Origin: Corylus avellana
Taxonomy: Eukaryota; Streptophyta; Magnoliopsida; Fagales; Betulaceae
Assembly (NCBI RefSeq): GCF_901000735.1
Contig: NC_081545.1
Coordinates: 8,826,044-8,890,043, forward strand
Direction of reading: 5' to 3'
Length of the DNA: 64,000 bases
The notes beneath the pieces are model-generated. The model saw only the letters and a list, made by a program, of their open reading frames with translations. It had not been told where the DNA came from and did no database searches. Positions 33,850 through 45,051 of this stretch are shown here, one piece after another. Within the stretch, counting starts at the first letter, position 1, and each line of letters starts with the position of its first letter. Both the position numbers and the translations under genes were made by a program.

Positions 33850-34790
33850 AATTGTTAGGTATTAATCTCTTTGCGCTTTACCTACTTGTCTTCACTTTAC
33901 CACACAATAACAAGACTAGGGTCGGCCCTAGCTGGGAGCAGAAAACCCTTTGGACCACCCCACCTCTTAGGCTTTAGATCTAGTTTTCCAAATCTAGATC
34001 TAGTCTCCTCAACTAATTTCGTTCAACCACATGTCGGCCCACCATGCTTCCCGGCTCCTCAGTTGTTCATCGGCGCAAAATGGATCCATCTCGTCCACCA
34101 CATGCTGGCCAGTGCGCTTCGCCTCCCTCGCCCCAGCTGTTGTAGCAGTTTGCTGGTTTTTATTTTTATTTTTATTTTTTTAAGCCTGTTTGAGATTGTA
34201 TTTGAGAAATAGAGCTTTTAAATCAAAAAAGAACTTTTGGGAAAAAGCTTTATTTTTAAGCTTTACCAAAAGTACTTTCTGGCCATTTTTAGGCATTTTG
34301 GACATTTAAAAGTACTTTTAATTTTTTTACTAAACTAGTACTTTTTTTTTTAGTGTTAAAAGCACTTTTAGGCCCCTTAAACGCAATTCCAAACAGACCC
34401 TAAGTGTTTGACTTCTCCTTAGATCTACTTTCATGTGTGATCTTTGGGGTGAAGGTTTTATTCCTAGCTTTAGGTCGATGAAGATTAGTTTCGGTGGGAG
34501 GGTTTTACCCTTTGGTCGAGAAAATAAAAGCTAAAAATATGGGCTATCTATGTATTAGATTGAGTTTGTGTGGAACAAATATGTTCTATAACGGAAGTTT
34601 GGACATGTGTTAGCGAATGATAAAGTCATAGATAATACCTGATTAGAAAATTTTTATGTTTGTCTCTATGATGTTGTAACCTTATAGCTTTGGCTATGAT
34701 TTATAAGAGCTTTATGCTCTCTGATGTAAGAGCATATATTTTTTCAATTAATGAATATGAAAAATTTCCCTAAAAAAAAATAAGACTAAA
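33850..34790 (+). mobile_element. LINE-like non-coding remnant split by a MITE
   Basis: A GC-richer block (33890-34160) resembles a LINE 5' leader in composition. After the MITE at 34184-34400, the block 34400-34790 ends GAGCTTTATGCTCTCTGATG, ATTAATGAATATG, then poly-A. That tail resembles the one following the LINE RNase-H remnant at 37515-37800. No coding text survives. The family assignment is weak. Confidence 0.35.
34184..34400. mobile_element. MITE with TAA target duplication
   Basis: Left end GCCTGTTTGAGATTG, right end (inverted) GGGTCTGTTTGGAATTG, with TAA at both sides (34181-34183, 34401-34403). Interior arms AAAAGTAC/GTACTTTT pair as well. PIF/Harbinger (Tourist-like) by target size and TIR style. 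Confidence 0.7.
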
Positions 34791-37514
34791 AAATTTAAAA
34801 TTTTCATCAAACACCCTACAATGGAAGACTTGTCACTTTCATATTAAGATAGCAACTAATTATAGCCTCAATAAGTAAATACCAAAGCAATTCTAAAACA
34901 TCATAACATAATTTAATATGACTTAACACATAGTCATCAAATGTCTTAATATAAGATTGATCACCAACTTGACTAGGAAAATATTACAAACCAAGTCTAA
35001 GATCATCGCCTCAAGTCATCAAAACATATACAAGATAACTAGATCAATAATAAGTATCATAGCCTACTCAATAGAAGGTGCAATACCACACATTCACAAA
35101 CTCGAGGAAAATGAACATTTTTCCTTGCTCATGGGTCCTCACATACTCTACCAATTCAAAGTTATTCACAAAGAAGATTCTAGATATGTCGTCAATAGAA
35201 AGTTTCCTACGTTGGTTCCCATTCCAAATCATCCTCAAACTGGCCATTGACTCAACTATAAAACATCACATGTTTTACAGGTGAAAAGACAAAGTATAAG
35301 TCCACAACTTGGGGAGTAATAATACACATAGTAACATGTTATCATATGGTGAAATCAGTTGTTTAACCAAATGTTTATAAATCACAAGTAGCAATATAAC
35401 ATAAAGTTCTCTAATAAATGATAATAATATCACGACAATGAATTATAGATATGGTATAGGATATTTAAAGTAAATATGTCATAGTTCAAATGTATATGAT
35501 ATATCTAAGCCCTTAACCCCTTTTTGGTAGGGTTAGCGATGATCTAAAAGGCTTGTAGTATGACATCGATGCTTCGGTGAAGCACGCATACCGTCATTGC
35601 TAGTGGATAGACCGGATTTAAACATTAGGTAATCCATACCACTAATAATGCTCTCAATCTATCATTATAACATATCCGTACATGGTGCGCCAATCACTTA
35701 TAAAATTATTGGATTCAATGCCAAACATAATATAAATAAAATCTCTAGACCATATGGTTAACTTGTATAATAATAGCCCGTGGTTGTCATCTGTGCATGA
35801 AGCACAATGTCATATGATTTATAATTAATCATTATTTTTTACATACATGCATTTACAAAACTCATATCTTTCTTCATTCCATTATCATCACTCATTTTCA
35901 CAAAATTTGAGTTCACATTATTCAAAAGGTTTTATCATATGAGTTGTAAGCCTGCTTATTTGATGCACAAAATAATCGTAATAACAAATATCCATGTGAG
36001 TTTTACTTACGCTTGTCGTATGATTTCTCCGTACAATCTTCTTCATATACTCTGATCATGAAATCTATGAAATGATCTTTGATCTTAGGCTAAGAAGGTT
36101 CCTCACCCTAAAGCAAATAAGAATAGGCATTTTGTCATGGCACCAAATGTTCAATAAATCAGTATTATCGTCGAATTATCAATATCAATCATTCGAGCTG
36201 CCCAAATTTTGTGCAGGTTTCAAACCATCTAGGACCAAAAGATTGAGCTGCCCTTTGACAACCTAAAGCTAAAAAAAAAAAGTTGTCAAGTAGGGGGCAG
36301 AGTTCATGAGAATCATGGGAGCTGGGAGATTTTCAGGTTCCTCAAAATTCGAAGCTCATTGTCGTCGCATATTCCGGTAGACTTTGGCAAGGTGAACATC
36401 GTTGTGGGTCTCCCATAACATTTGATGTTGGTGGCTCTCACTCATGTAATGGCACATTTGCCAATTGTGGGTTAACGAGACATTTGCACTATTAAACAAC
36501 AACAATTTAGGAGCTTTTTCTTTTCTTTTTTAAGTTTTGGCTCGCGTGTCACTTTTTTTTAAGTTTAGGCTAATGTGTCAATACGTGGCAGTCTAGGGTG
36601 GTGTGTGTTTGATGTAAGCTAACTGACTAGATCATGTGGATACATGTCTTCTTTTTATTAGATATGACATAACCTAATAGTGTAAAAAAAATTAACTAAT
36701 AGAGCTATTTGATAACATTGCAAATCAGAAAGAGAGCAGCTCAGAAGCTACAGAGAGAGCATAGTTGAGTAGAGGGAGTTACGACTCCCTCCTCCTTGCC
36801 CCCTTTCTTCTTCCTCCTCCTTTTTTTGCCTCCACCTTAGATCAATCAGGGTGCGAGTGTCAATGGTCCTCAGGGTGCTTTCTAGCTGCACGTGGAATGC
36901 GTGAGGGTGTGTTGGTTTTTTTTTTTAAATTTTTTTTTTTTTTTTTCCATTGTTTTTAAGTAAGAATGTATTCTTTCTAGATTTGCTTTTAGTAGCAATC
37001 TATGGAGCGAAGTTTTACTCATTTTCCTCGGTTTTGTTTTCATGAATCTTTAAGAATAACGAAATTGGTTTCTAGTCAATCGTTTGTTTTCTTATGGTTT
37101 ACTTTCTAGGAGCAAACCATAGACCGATGACGCAAGAGTTATCAGGTATAAAGAAGAATTGTCACTATGGTAGAGGCAGCAAAGGAGATTGCGATTGATA
37201 AAGCACTAGTAGCGGAGATAAAATAAAAAAGCTAGATAATCAATGACTTAGCAGCGGATAGAGACGTAATTAGTCAAAAATTTGCTGTAAATTTGAAACT
37301 GATTGAGACGGTAAGTTTTCATATATATTATCTTATAATAGCCCAAGAGATTATTGTGTATGTTATAGATAATGTTTGAATTGTGAAGATTTCAAATTAT
37401 ATCTTTAGCATTGTACGGAATTTTTTGCCCATTTAATTGTTATATCAATGAAGAGATAATTTATTAAAATAAGATAACATTGAAAATCTTAGAGAGTGTT
37501 TTGATGACTTTTAA
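34791..37514. other. Intergenic DNA, unidentified repeat-like region
   Basis: No convincing open frame. The stretch 35500-36270 (several GCATACCGTC, GTGCGCCAATCAC, GAAGCACAATGTC motifs) has the look of a retrotransposon non-coding region but I cannot place it. A CT-rich patch at 36780-36840 is followed by long T runs. Confidence 0.35.
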
Positions 37515-37800
37515 ACTTTAAAGAGTGATTTGATAGTAGTCAAGGCTATAAATGGCAAGGGATCCACACGATGTCGGTATGGGCAGATTGTAGATGATAC
37601 TTGGACGATCCTTCATGGCTTCAAACCTGGACTGTTGAACGTGTCAAATGAGGAGCAAACGGTGCAGCACATGTGTTGGCTAAAGCTGCTGTAATTGAAA
37701 AAATGGAGAAAATCTGGATGTAGGAGATTCCTAATAACATTTTTAATATAGTACTAGAAAATCTGGATGGAGGAGATTTCTAGTAAGATTTTTAATATTC
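37515..37800 (+). pseudogene. LINE RNase H (RVT_3) C-terminal remnant
   Basis: The + strand, with one frame change and two stops, reads VVKAINGKGSTRCRYGQ, IVDDTWTILHGFKPWTVERVK, stop, GANGAAHVLAKAAVIEKMEK, then WM, stop, EIPNNIFNIVLENL. This matches the tail of plant RVT_3 RNase H domains (wVpReaNraAHeLAk, W.eeiP..I). The following T-rich tail with repeated GAGTTTTATGCT would be the LINE 3' UTR. It is dead and lacks the reverse transcriptase. Confidence 0.7.
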
Positions 37801-37947
37801 TACTCTCAGAGCTTTTAGCTCTTTTTGTTAAGAGTTTTATGCTCATTCTGTTTAGAGTTTTATGCTTTAAATTATCAATTCAATATGGAAGAAGAATTTT
37901 CTTTCAAAAGAGCCATTTGATAGAAACATAATTTTGTATTGCAATAT

Positions 37948-38056
37948 ATATATATATATTTTGACATGTCCACACAAGAGGAGAGAGGTGGATTCGAACT
38001 AGTGACCATCGTTTCATTAAGCGTGGTCCTAGCCGATTGAACTACCTCTTAGGGAC
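37948..38056 (-). mobile_element. tRNA-derived SINE, copy 5
   Basis: Minus strand: GTCCCTAAGAGGTAGTTCAA (A-box region), TCGGCTAGGACCACGC, GTCACTAGTTCGAATCC (B-box), then CCTCTCTCCTCTTGTGTGGA and CATGTC with an AT-rich tail. The flanks TTGTATTGCAATAT (37934-37947) and TTGTATTACAATAT (38057-38070) match at 13 of 14. Confidence 0.85.
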
Positions 38057-38402
38057 TTGTATTACAATATTGCCAAAACAAGAGTGGAAATAAATTAATG
38101 CATAGTCATCATCATTAAATGCTTTCCATTTAAAATTTTAAAGAATTGCAAGAAATAATTGCCGATAGTGATCAACATAATTATGATCTTTCCATTATTG
38201 ATGTAGCAACACCTTCATAAATTCACTAATTATAAATTTTACGAAACACATATAAAAACTTTTTTTGAAAAAATAAAATAAAATTTGCACACATAAAGAC
38301 TTGGTCTATTTACCAATGGTGTTATAATCTAACCCTATTTCTCTTATTTTACAAGTAAGAGATTGGGGTTCACTCACCAAAGATAAAATTTAGACTTTTG
38401 TG

Positions 38403-38960
38403 TTATTTTTTAAACACGTATTTCATTATCAAATAAAACTTAACAAAAACGTTTAATTCGGCCATTACAATATCAATGACACATTGAGGAGCATTTTCTA
38501 TGTGAATCTCATCATCTTCTACAGAAAGTGCAAGCTTTGCAAGCATACGAGTAGCTCTATTGGCCTCCCGTCTTACATGGGACAACACCCATTGTTGGAA
38601 GGTTTTCAGTAAAATTCGGGTATCTTCAATTAACTGGCTATAATGATACCAGTTTTTGTCAACTTGTTTTAAAGCATGCACTTCTTGTAGTGCACCCCCT
38701 TTGAATTCCACCTTATGCCACTCCATCTGTTTATTAAAATGAATGGATCTTAAAGCAACCATAGATTCAGCAACAACCGGATCGACAATATGATTCTTTG
38801 GGGATCGATTTCGAATGTAGCCAATACCTCACTCATAGGATCCCAAAAAATCATACCTATGCTCATCTTCCTATTATATTTGTTAGGAATAATCTCATTT
38901 AGCTGGCCCCACAAAGGGTTTCCAACCCAAAGCCCAATTGCCATGGTCTCGGGATGGGTT
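38403..38960 (-). pseudogene. LINE RNase H (RVT_3) remnant
   Basis: Minus-strand frames 38944-38753 and 38762-38403 together read NKYNRKMSIGMIFWDPMSEV, then after a frame change VALRSIHFNKQMEWHKVEF, VHALKQVDKNWYHYSQLIED, LSHVRREANRATRMLAKLAL and IENAPQCVIDIVMAEL. This is a near-complete RVT_3 RNase H domain with one frameshift; the usual acidic residue of VEFKGDAL is Gly (FKGGAL). It may be a LINE 3' remnant or a former free-standing RNase-H-like gene. Whether a short poly-A (AAAAAATA) follows at 38410 is uncertain. Confidence 0.75.
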
Positions 38961-39560
38961 GATCCTAAGAGGACTCAGAGAATCGTCATCCGGAAATGGG
39001 ACTAGCTGGGAATACATGACAAGTAACGGACATGAGGAATCCTGAGAATGAATGTATCCCGGAACCAAAGCTCACCTACCACATAACAACCCCGGGCATA
39101 TGTACCGGGCATCAAGCGACCACTTGGTCATAGAAGGAATAAAAGATGGTGCATACAGGTCTCATTCTCTGGATATCGGGGATCAATCTCATCCCATGAC
39201 ATTCGGACCAAATATCTATCCCATATTGAATTGGAATAAGAGTCTCAATCCGGATCTCATTAGGACTCATTGAAGAATCCGGCTAAGCTGAATTAGAAGT
39301 AGACCCCGGGTCTAAACCAATTTCTAAAGAATCACAACCTACTTCAAATTATCCTTTCTCAGGCCTATAAATAGGCATGGAACTCATGTATGGTTTTAGA
39401 TGAAATTATTGTGTATCGAACATATATTACTCGGAGATTAATTTTAGCATCGGAAGAAGATTGCTCTGGGTGCTCGTAAAAGGGCGTATCAATGTGTGGA
39501 ATAAAGGTTGAAGATTTGTTTCACTATGAGGAGCGTGCTGATCACACTATATTCGAAACT
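38961..39560 (+). repeat. Orphan LTR-like segment with TATA box
   Basis: Base composition changes sharply here (GC-richer), and CCTATAAATAGGCATGGAAC at 39364-39383 is a strong TATA box of the kind found in LTR promoters. Downstream text (TCGGAGATTAATTTTAGC) resembles an R/U5 region. No second copy occurs in this window and no terminal TG/CA could be fixed. It may be a solo LTR or a fragment. Confidence 0.4.
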
Positions 39561-41360
39561 GTTCTAACAATATTTATCAACAACAACATGCCACTTGACC
39601 TTCACTAGACCCTCTGAAGGTGCCTTCCATCTATGACACAACACATGTCCTTCCCCATTTTTATCAAGCCGTCTAACTTGCTCTGCTTTGTAGCTAGCCT
39701 TGGAGAGACTCAATCGCCTTTTGTACGAGTTTGGTTCGGATGATCGAACAATTGTTAGGCAACTAGGCTGCCTTTGTCTTCACCTAAAAGTATTTTTCCT
39801 ATTTTTCAAATTTTGGTGCACACAAAAGTAAATAAAAATTACTCACAAATATATATATATATATTTGCAAAGCCAACAAAAAACGAGGGTTTAGTCCATA
39901 AGCATTTATACATGATAAATTTTTTCAATTTTTATTATTTTCTTCGTAGAAATTTATCTATCAAGAGTCAACATATTTGTTAACGACAAAGTATTTTAGT
40001 GGAAAATAAATTGTTTTTTTTTTTTGGGAAAAAAAAAAAATCACAGCCTAAATTGGGAAAAGAAAGAGAGAAAGAAAGAAAGAGACGACTTATTGTTCCT
40101 TTTGTCCTAATCAAACGTCACTTTAAATAGCCACATCATTGCCATGCCAATGACTCAATGAGATAAACACGACACCAAAGGGTTGGAATCTTTGGCTCAA
40201 TTTATTATTGACTTGACCACTACGACAGCAAAAGAGAAAGGGAGGACCAAAATTATTATATCCACAAATTAGACTTTGATCCATTCCACAATAAACTAAG
40301 AATTTGCATCTTTCAATCAAGTGAAGGAAATGCTTGCTTACCTTGTGCATGAGACTTTTGTCGCTGTTGTTTGTCCTTCAACTGCTTCTATTTTATTTTT
40401 TTGCAATACTTTTCATTCAACAATTATTTAATGGTGGTTGTTATCTTTATTGCTTGGGATTCGTTACTAAATTTTTTTGTCATTTGTTATCACCTTGTAT
40501 AGCCCTTCAAAAAACCCAACTTGTTTTTGTTTTTGAGAGTATGAATAAAACCATTGACTATTATTTTTATGTTTATACTTTGTTGTTGGGGTACTCAGTA
40601 CCCCTTTGTGTTCAACCCCTTGTAACCCGTTCTCCCTTATTTGAATAAAAAATAGAAAAAAAAATTGTGGACTGGTTTGACACATTTTTAGAACAATTTT
40701 TGTTTTTACCCCAAAAAAAAAAAAAGCATTAAAAATAATTCCAAAACATAAAATAATGATAAAATTTTCAAAACTAATTTATTTATATCATAATTAAAAA
40801 ACAAAAAGCACCATATAAAAAGTTGAATCAACTTTGTTTGTTAGCTGTTTTTCATTATTCTTTTAACAAATAACCCAAAATTCTTATAAAGCACTCAATT
40901 TTTTTTTTTTTGTTTTTATTTCATGTCAGAACATTTCTTCCCAAAAAAAAAAAAAACAAAACAAGAGTCTAAAAGGCATTAACAAATAGAACCGAATTTG
41001 AGACTAAAAAAAAAGGTAAAGTCTTGGTCTTTCACCACCAACCTCCAACAATGGAAGACCTTTCACAACAAGGACCAGAGACTTTCAGGGAAAATTGGTT
41101 GGCAGTTGAATAGTTAAATGCCATGGGTGATGGCTCCTACAAGTCCAAACCCATTTTTGGTTGCTTTTTTAAAAAGCTATTTGTCTTTTTAACTACTATT
41201 GTTGCTGAAACTTCATTACACAGCTGGATGTCCACGAGCTTTGAAGTACAAAACAAAGACAGATTAACCTCCTTCTCTTTGGTGGGTGGAAGATCAACCA
41301 GGCCCTGCCTGCCTACAATGACTTTTTCATGTCAACTTGTAAATGCTTTCAATTTCAACA
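39561..41360. other. AT-rich intergenic DNA, nothing recognised
   Basis: Frames at 40123-40685 and 41123-41434 have no protein character. Homopolymer runs at 40014-40040 and 40900-40960. Confidence 0.45.
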
Positions 41361-41463
41361 CCCACAATGTGAAACTATTTAATTCTCTTTACCCTATAAA
41401 CATTATTCTTTTCCCACAATGTGAAACTATTTAATTCTCTTTACCCTATAAACATTATTCTTT

Positions 41464-41464
<1 letters not shown>
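41361..41464 (+). repeat. Perfect 52-bp tandem duplication
   Basis: 41361-41412 and 41413-41464 are identical (each begins CCCACAATGTGAAACTAT). Followed by an (AT)n tract at about 41468-41495. The absence of differences means it is recent or that an assembly artefact is possible. Confidence 0.9.
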
Positions 41465-41498
<34 letters not shown>

Positions 41499-41637
41499 CC
41501 AATTAGATTTGTGGATTCATGTGGGTCTTACACAAATTCATTAGTAGATTCACCATTTCACTATATAGAGATGGCCGTAAAAGATGAGATAGAGAATGAT
41601 TTTTATTATTTCTCGTCTATGCTCATACTTATTTGAA

Positions 41638-41863
41638 GAGAAATGCTATTTTTCTATCTTCTATCCATCTCCATTTATATATTTTTTTAAAAAGAAAGTG
41701 TTATACATTCATCTCTTACCTATCTCTTGTCCATCTTTTGTGTAAATATATCATTGAATCTATGAGACCTACATGTATTCTCATATATTCAATGGTGGAT
41801 TTGTTTGTCTTTTATATGGAGATGGACAAAAGATTGATAAAAGATGAAAAACAAACATTTCTC
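41638..41863. mobile_element. MITE, GAGAAATG family
   Basis: Starts GAGAAATGCTATTTTTC and ends ACATTTCTC; TCTTCTATCCATCTCC pairs with GGAGATGGACAAAAGA further in. The 9-bp flanks TTATTTGAA and TTTTCTTAA match only 6 of 9. Confidence 0.6.
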
Positions 41864-43234
41864 TTTTCTTAAATCCTACAAATCCAAAGTAAATTTGGAA
41901 AAAAAAGGATACATGAAAGATTGAGGAATAGCAAGTCTCTTATTTGAACCATTAAATACTTTAATTCAATCGCGGAGCCACAATTTTGATTAAAAAAGGC
42001 AAGATTAATAAGAAACAAAATTGATTGTCAAAATATTAAATAATGTAAATAACAAAATAAAAGAACTATTAAACATTATTTAAAACATATAAATGTAAAT
42101 TACAATTTGTTTTTCTTACGTTAATTAATTAACTTTATTTTCTTTTTATAAATTTTCATATTTTAAAAGAAAAATCCATATATATAAATTTAGAAAGATA
42201 ATTTGATTAGTTAAGTGTAAATTGAGAAAATAAATGGATGGGAAAGCTTGACAACATATCATAATTTTCAAGAAGCTCCATGTATGCTTTGATTTCTTTA
42301 ACAAAAAAAAAAAAAAACATATAATACCTAAACAAATATTAATAATTCCAAATTATTAATATTTGTGTATAAAGAAATGTAATTTTTTATTTTATTTTTT
42401 TAAACAAATATCCTAAAATTAAATATTTTATGTGTGTTTTTGAGAGGGATAAACTAAATAAATAAATAAAAAAGGAATTAAATATTTGAACCAAGTGAGA
42501 GGAGCATTATTATGAATTGAGAGAGGGAGGAGGACCACTGTGATTTTTGAATAAATTAATAATTTATATATGTGTGTGTTTTGAAAAGGAGGAACCTAAA
42601 TAAAAGAAACTAATTATGATGAGAGATTTATTATTTTAAATTAGGGGGACAAAACCTTTTTTATTTATATAAAAAATAATATTTGTTTTGGGTGGGCATG
42701 GCTGCCCTCTCCCTTCAACCTGTCACTGCCCGTGATTTAACTACAAATCTTAATTTGACTATCAATCTTTTTTGTTTTTGGGTGTTTGTCATACAAGGCT
42801 GAGACACTATTAGGCCAAGAACCAAATTCCAATCCCATAGATCGATCTCATTTATTATTATTATTATTATTATTATTTTGTTTTTTTGATGAGATAACTA
42901 TACCAGATAAGATTGATTGAATCTTTTCTGTGTGTTTTTTTTTTTTAATCCAACGGAAGATCTATCCCCTACAAAAAAATCTTCTCCCACAGGATGAACA
43001 CTCGTACTCTAGTTTTTTTTTTTTTTTAAAAAAAAATTGTTTTGATAGGACCTAAAATAAAGAAGGAAGTTACCGTTTCCATGGTGCTTTCATGATTCTA
43101 CATAAATATTATTTTTTTTTAAAGTGAAAAAAAAATTATCTCACTAGTCCATATTTCTTTTAGAAAACAAAGTCCACTTAGGATCAAAGAACAACACGAG
43201 AAACTGTAGTATATCTCTAAAATAAAAATAATTT
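41864..43234. other. AT-rich DNA, possibly a decayed non-autonomous element
   Basis: GCGGAGCCACAATTTTGAT at about 41972 and GGGTGGGCATGGCTGCCC at 42689 are motifs common at the edges of abundant plant repeats, so 41970-42735 may be one such copy. Microsatellite (TTA)n at 42852-42877. No gene. Confidence 0.35.
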
Positions 43235-43605
43235 TGAAACAAATTTTGGATAAAACTCACTATTAAAAACTGATTTACAAGAGAAATGTGTTCAAAAGTT
43301 TATATACACATGATTAAAATTAAACATAACCCATGTAGGATACCAAGATCGTAAAATACTACCACACTTCCATAGTAGATGTCCATGACGGCTCATTATA
43401 TTGACACTGACCCGATAATAACCCATTTCTCTTTTGATAGTTTCACTTGCCTATTAAAATTTTAATTCAACTCATAGATCGTCTCCTCCATGACTCAAAT
43501 GTATGACGTGGTGTTTAACTCGATACAAATCTTTAGTAAAACTTATCTTTAAAAACCCACATACAAACTTAGGGCGCTAAAAAACTTATATACACAGTAT
43601 TGATT
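43235..43605 (-). mobile_element. Decayed TRIM, same family as 46604-47007
   Basis: Its left repeat (43235 to about 43356) contains ACAAATTTTGGATAAAACTC and TTTATATACACATGATTAA, matching the LTRs at 46604 and 46903. The middle (CCATGACTCAAATGTATGAC, then a corrupted primer-site ACTCGATACAAA) matches the 46734-46902 interior. The right repeat (43526-43601) is badly eroded. Confidence 0.65.
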
Positions 43606-43955
43606 TGAAGATTTAGAAACATTATCTAGGCACTCCACTAAGAGTAAAGCGAAGAAACAGTCACGGATATCCACTAGCTTTTCCTCATGCCTTTTAGCTT
43701 TTTAATATTTTTATTATTAAAATCCAGCGACACCAATCAAAGATTCACTAAAATCTTTCTTCTCACCTTCTCTTTCCATCTTTTCCACAGTTGTTGAGTC
43801 AGAGTGATTGCTTGAAACAACCCATATCTTGTCGTCAACAACCTTTCCTTCCCTTCTTTGCCTTATTAATTAATAATTACTCTAAAATGTAGGCTATGGA
43901 ATACTCTCTATTTTAAATAAAATAAATAATATTTATTTTATAGTTAAAATTTAAA

Positions 43956-43993
<38 letters not shown>

Positions 43994-44109
43994 TTTTTTT
44001 AAATAATTTGAAATTATGTACACCAACAAATGCACCAATCTTAAATTCTGGCCGTAAAATAAATACTATCAATTTTATTCGAAATGAAAAAAGATCATTT
44101 TAATTAGCT

Positions 44110-44351
44110 TTTTTTTTTGCAAATGAATATGAGATTTTCGTATATAATGATAACAAGACTAGAGACTAAGCTCTGTCAAAACAATGTTACAAATACACTC
44201 TGGAATTGACATCATCCAAGTTTTATCTATAACATCGTGGGTAGCTTTTTTAGTTGGACTTTGTGCCGCTTCGTTTCGTTCCCGACATACATGACAAACG
44301 TTCCAATTTTGGGCATATTGGAGTATAGATCGCACATTTGCAATAAGGTGA
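44110..44351 (-). mobile_element. Severely 5'-truncated LINE (RNase H tail plus 3' UTR)
   Basis: A perfect 14-bp target duplication CATTTTAATTAGCT flanks it (44096-44109, 44352-44365). On the minus strand the 3' end has TTTGCAAAAAAAAA (poly-A) and the coding part reads SLLQYAQNWNVCHVCRERNE, then WMMSIPECICNIVLTELSL, the C-terminus of an RVT_3 RNase H domain. At 242 bp it is an extreme dead-on-arrival copy. Confidence 0.85.
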
Positions 44352-44882
44352 CATTTTAATTAGCTATTTTTACTATTCTATTTACAATATATTTTCGTCA
44401 TCTATTTTCACAATTCCTAAAAAAGAGAAACAATTAGATTAAATTTTTTTATTAATTTAACTTGTGCGTTGTTGAGCTACGGTGCTCACCAAATTTGCTG
44501 AGCACCGTTGCCGATAGTCAAATCTTTAACCAAAGTGGCAAGTAGGATGGGAAGCTTTTTCTTATATTTTTTGTTACAAGGCTAGCCAAAATAACCTTTT
44601 GGCTATTTTGGATATCCTAGTGAGTGTTTTTTTAGGATCCGCTCAATTTCAAGTGAAATAGAAATAAAGCATTTCATAGTCTAAATTTTGTTTTATTACA
44701 TTTAATGGCGTACATTGTGCTATATCATTTAAAATTTTTAAATAATATGGCAACATATACACTATTGGATTTATGAACTCTTTATAATAGTAGTTCATTT
44801 TCATTGCCTCTATTTTTTATTTTAAAATAATGCTAGAAACCACACTTTATCTCACTCTACGTATGTGATAATGCCAATCAAC

Positions 44883-45042
44883 GAGTAATTCTAAAAGGTT
44901 TACTTGTGTCCTACTAAGAATAATATGACTATTAAAATCACCCTTTGATCAAAATCCAATAATGATCAATCACAAGCCCAATGATAATTTTAATAGCCAC
45001 ATCATTCTTAATATGACACAAGTAGGCCTTGTAGCATTACTC
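44883..45042. mobile_element. MITE with perfect 9-bp target duplication, GAGTAATT type
   Basis: Terminal inverted repeats of about 60 bp: GAGTAATTCTAAAAGGTTTA and inverted GAGTAATGCTACAAGGCCTA, with ACTTGTGTC in both arms. CCAATCAAC is present at 44874-44882 and 45043-45051, a perfect 9-bp duplication (Mutator-like). It appears to interrupt an older repeat whose ATGTTAGAAACCACAC / ATGCTAGAAACCACAC ends lie at 44830 and 45084. Confidence 0.88.
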
Positions 45043-45051
45043 CCAATCAAC

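Noticed and set aside
37948..38056. tRNA gene (B-box GTTCGAATCC, A-box-like head)
   Set aside because: No acceptor stem or cloverleaf can be closed; several copies with A-tails and target duplications show that it is a SINE.
38403..38762. Functional RNase H gene
   Set aside because: The N-terminal half is in another frame and a usual acidic position is Gly, so the domain is broken.
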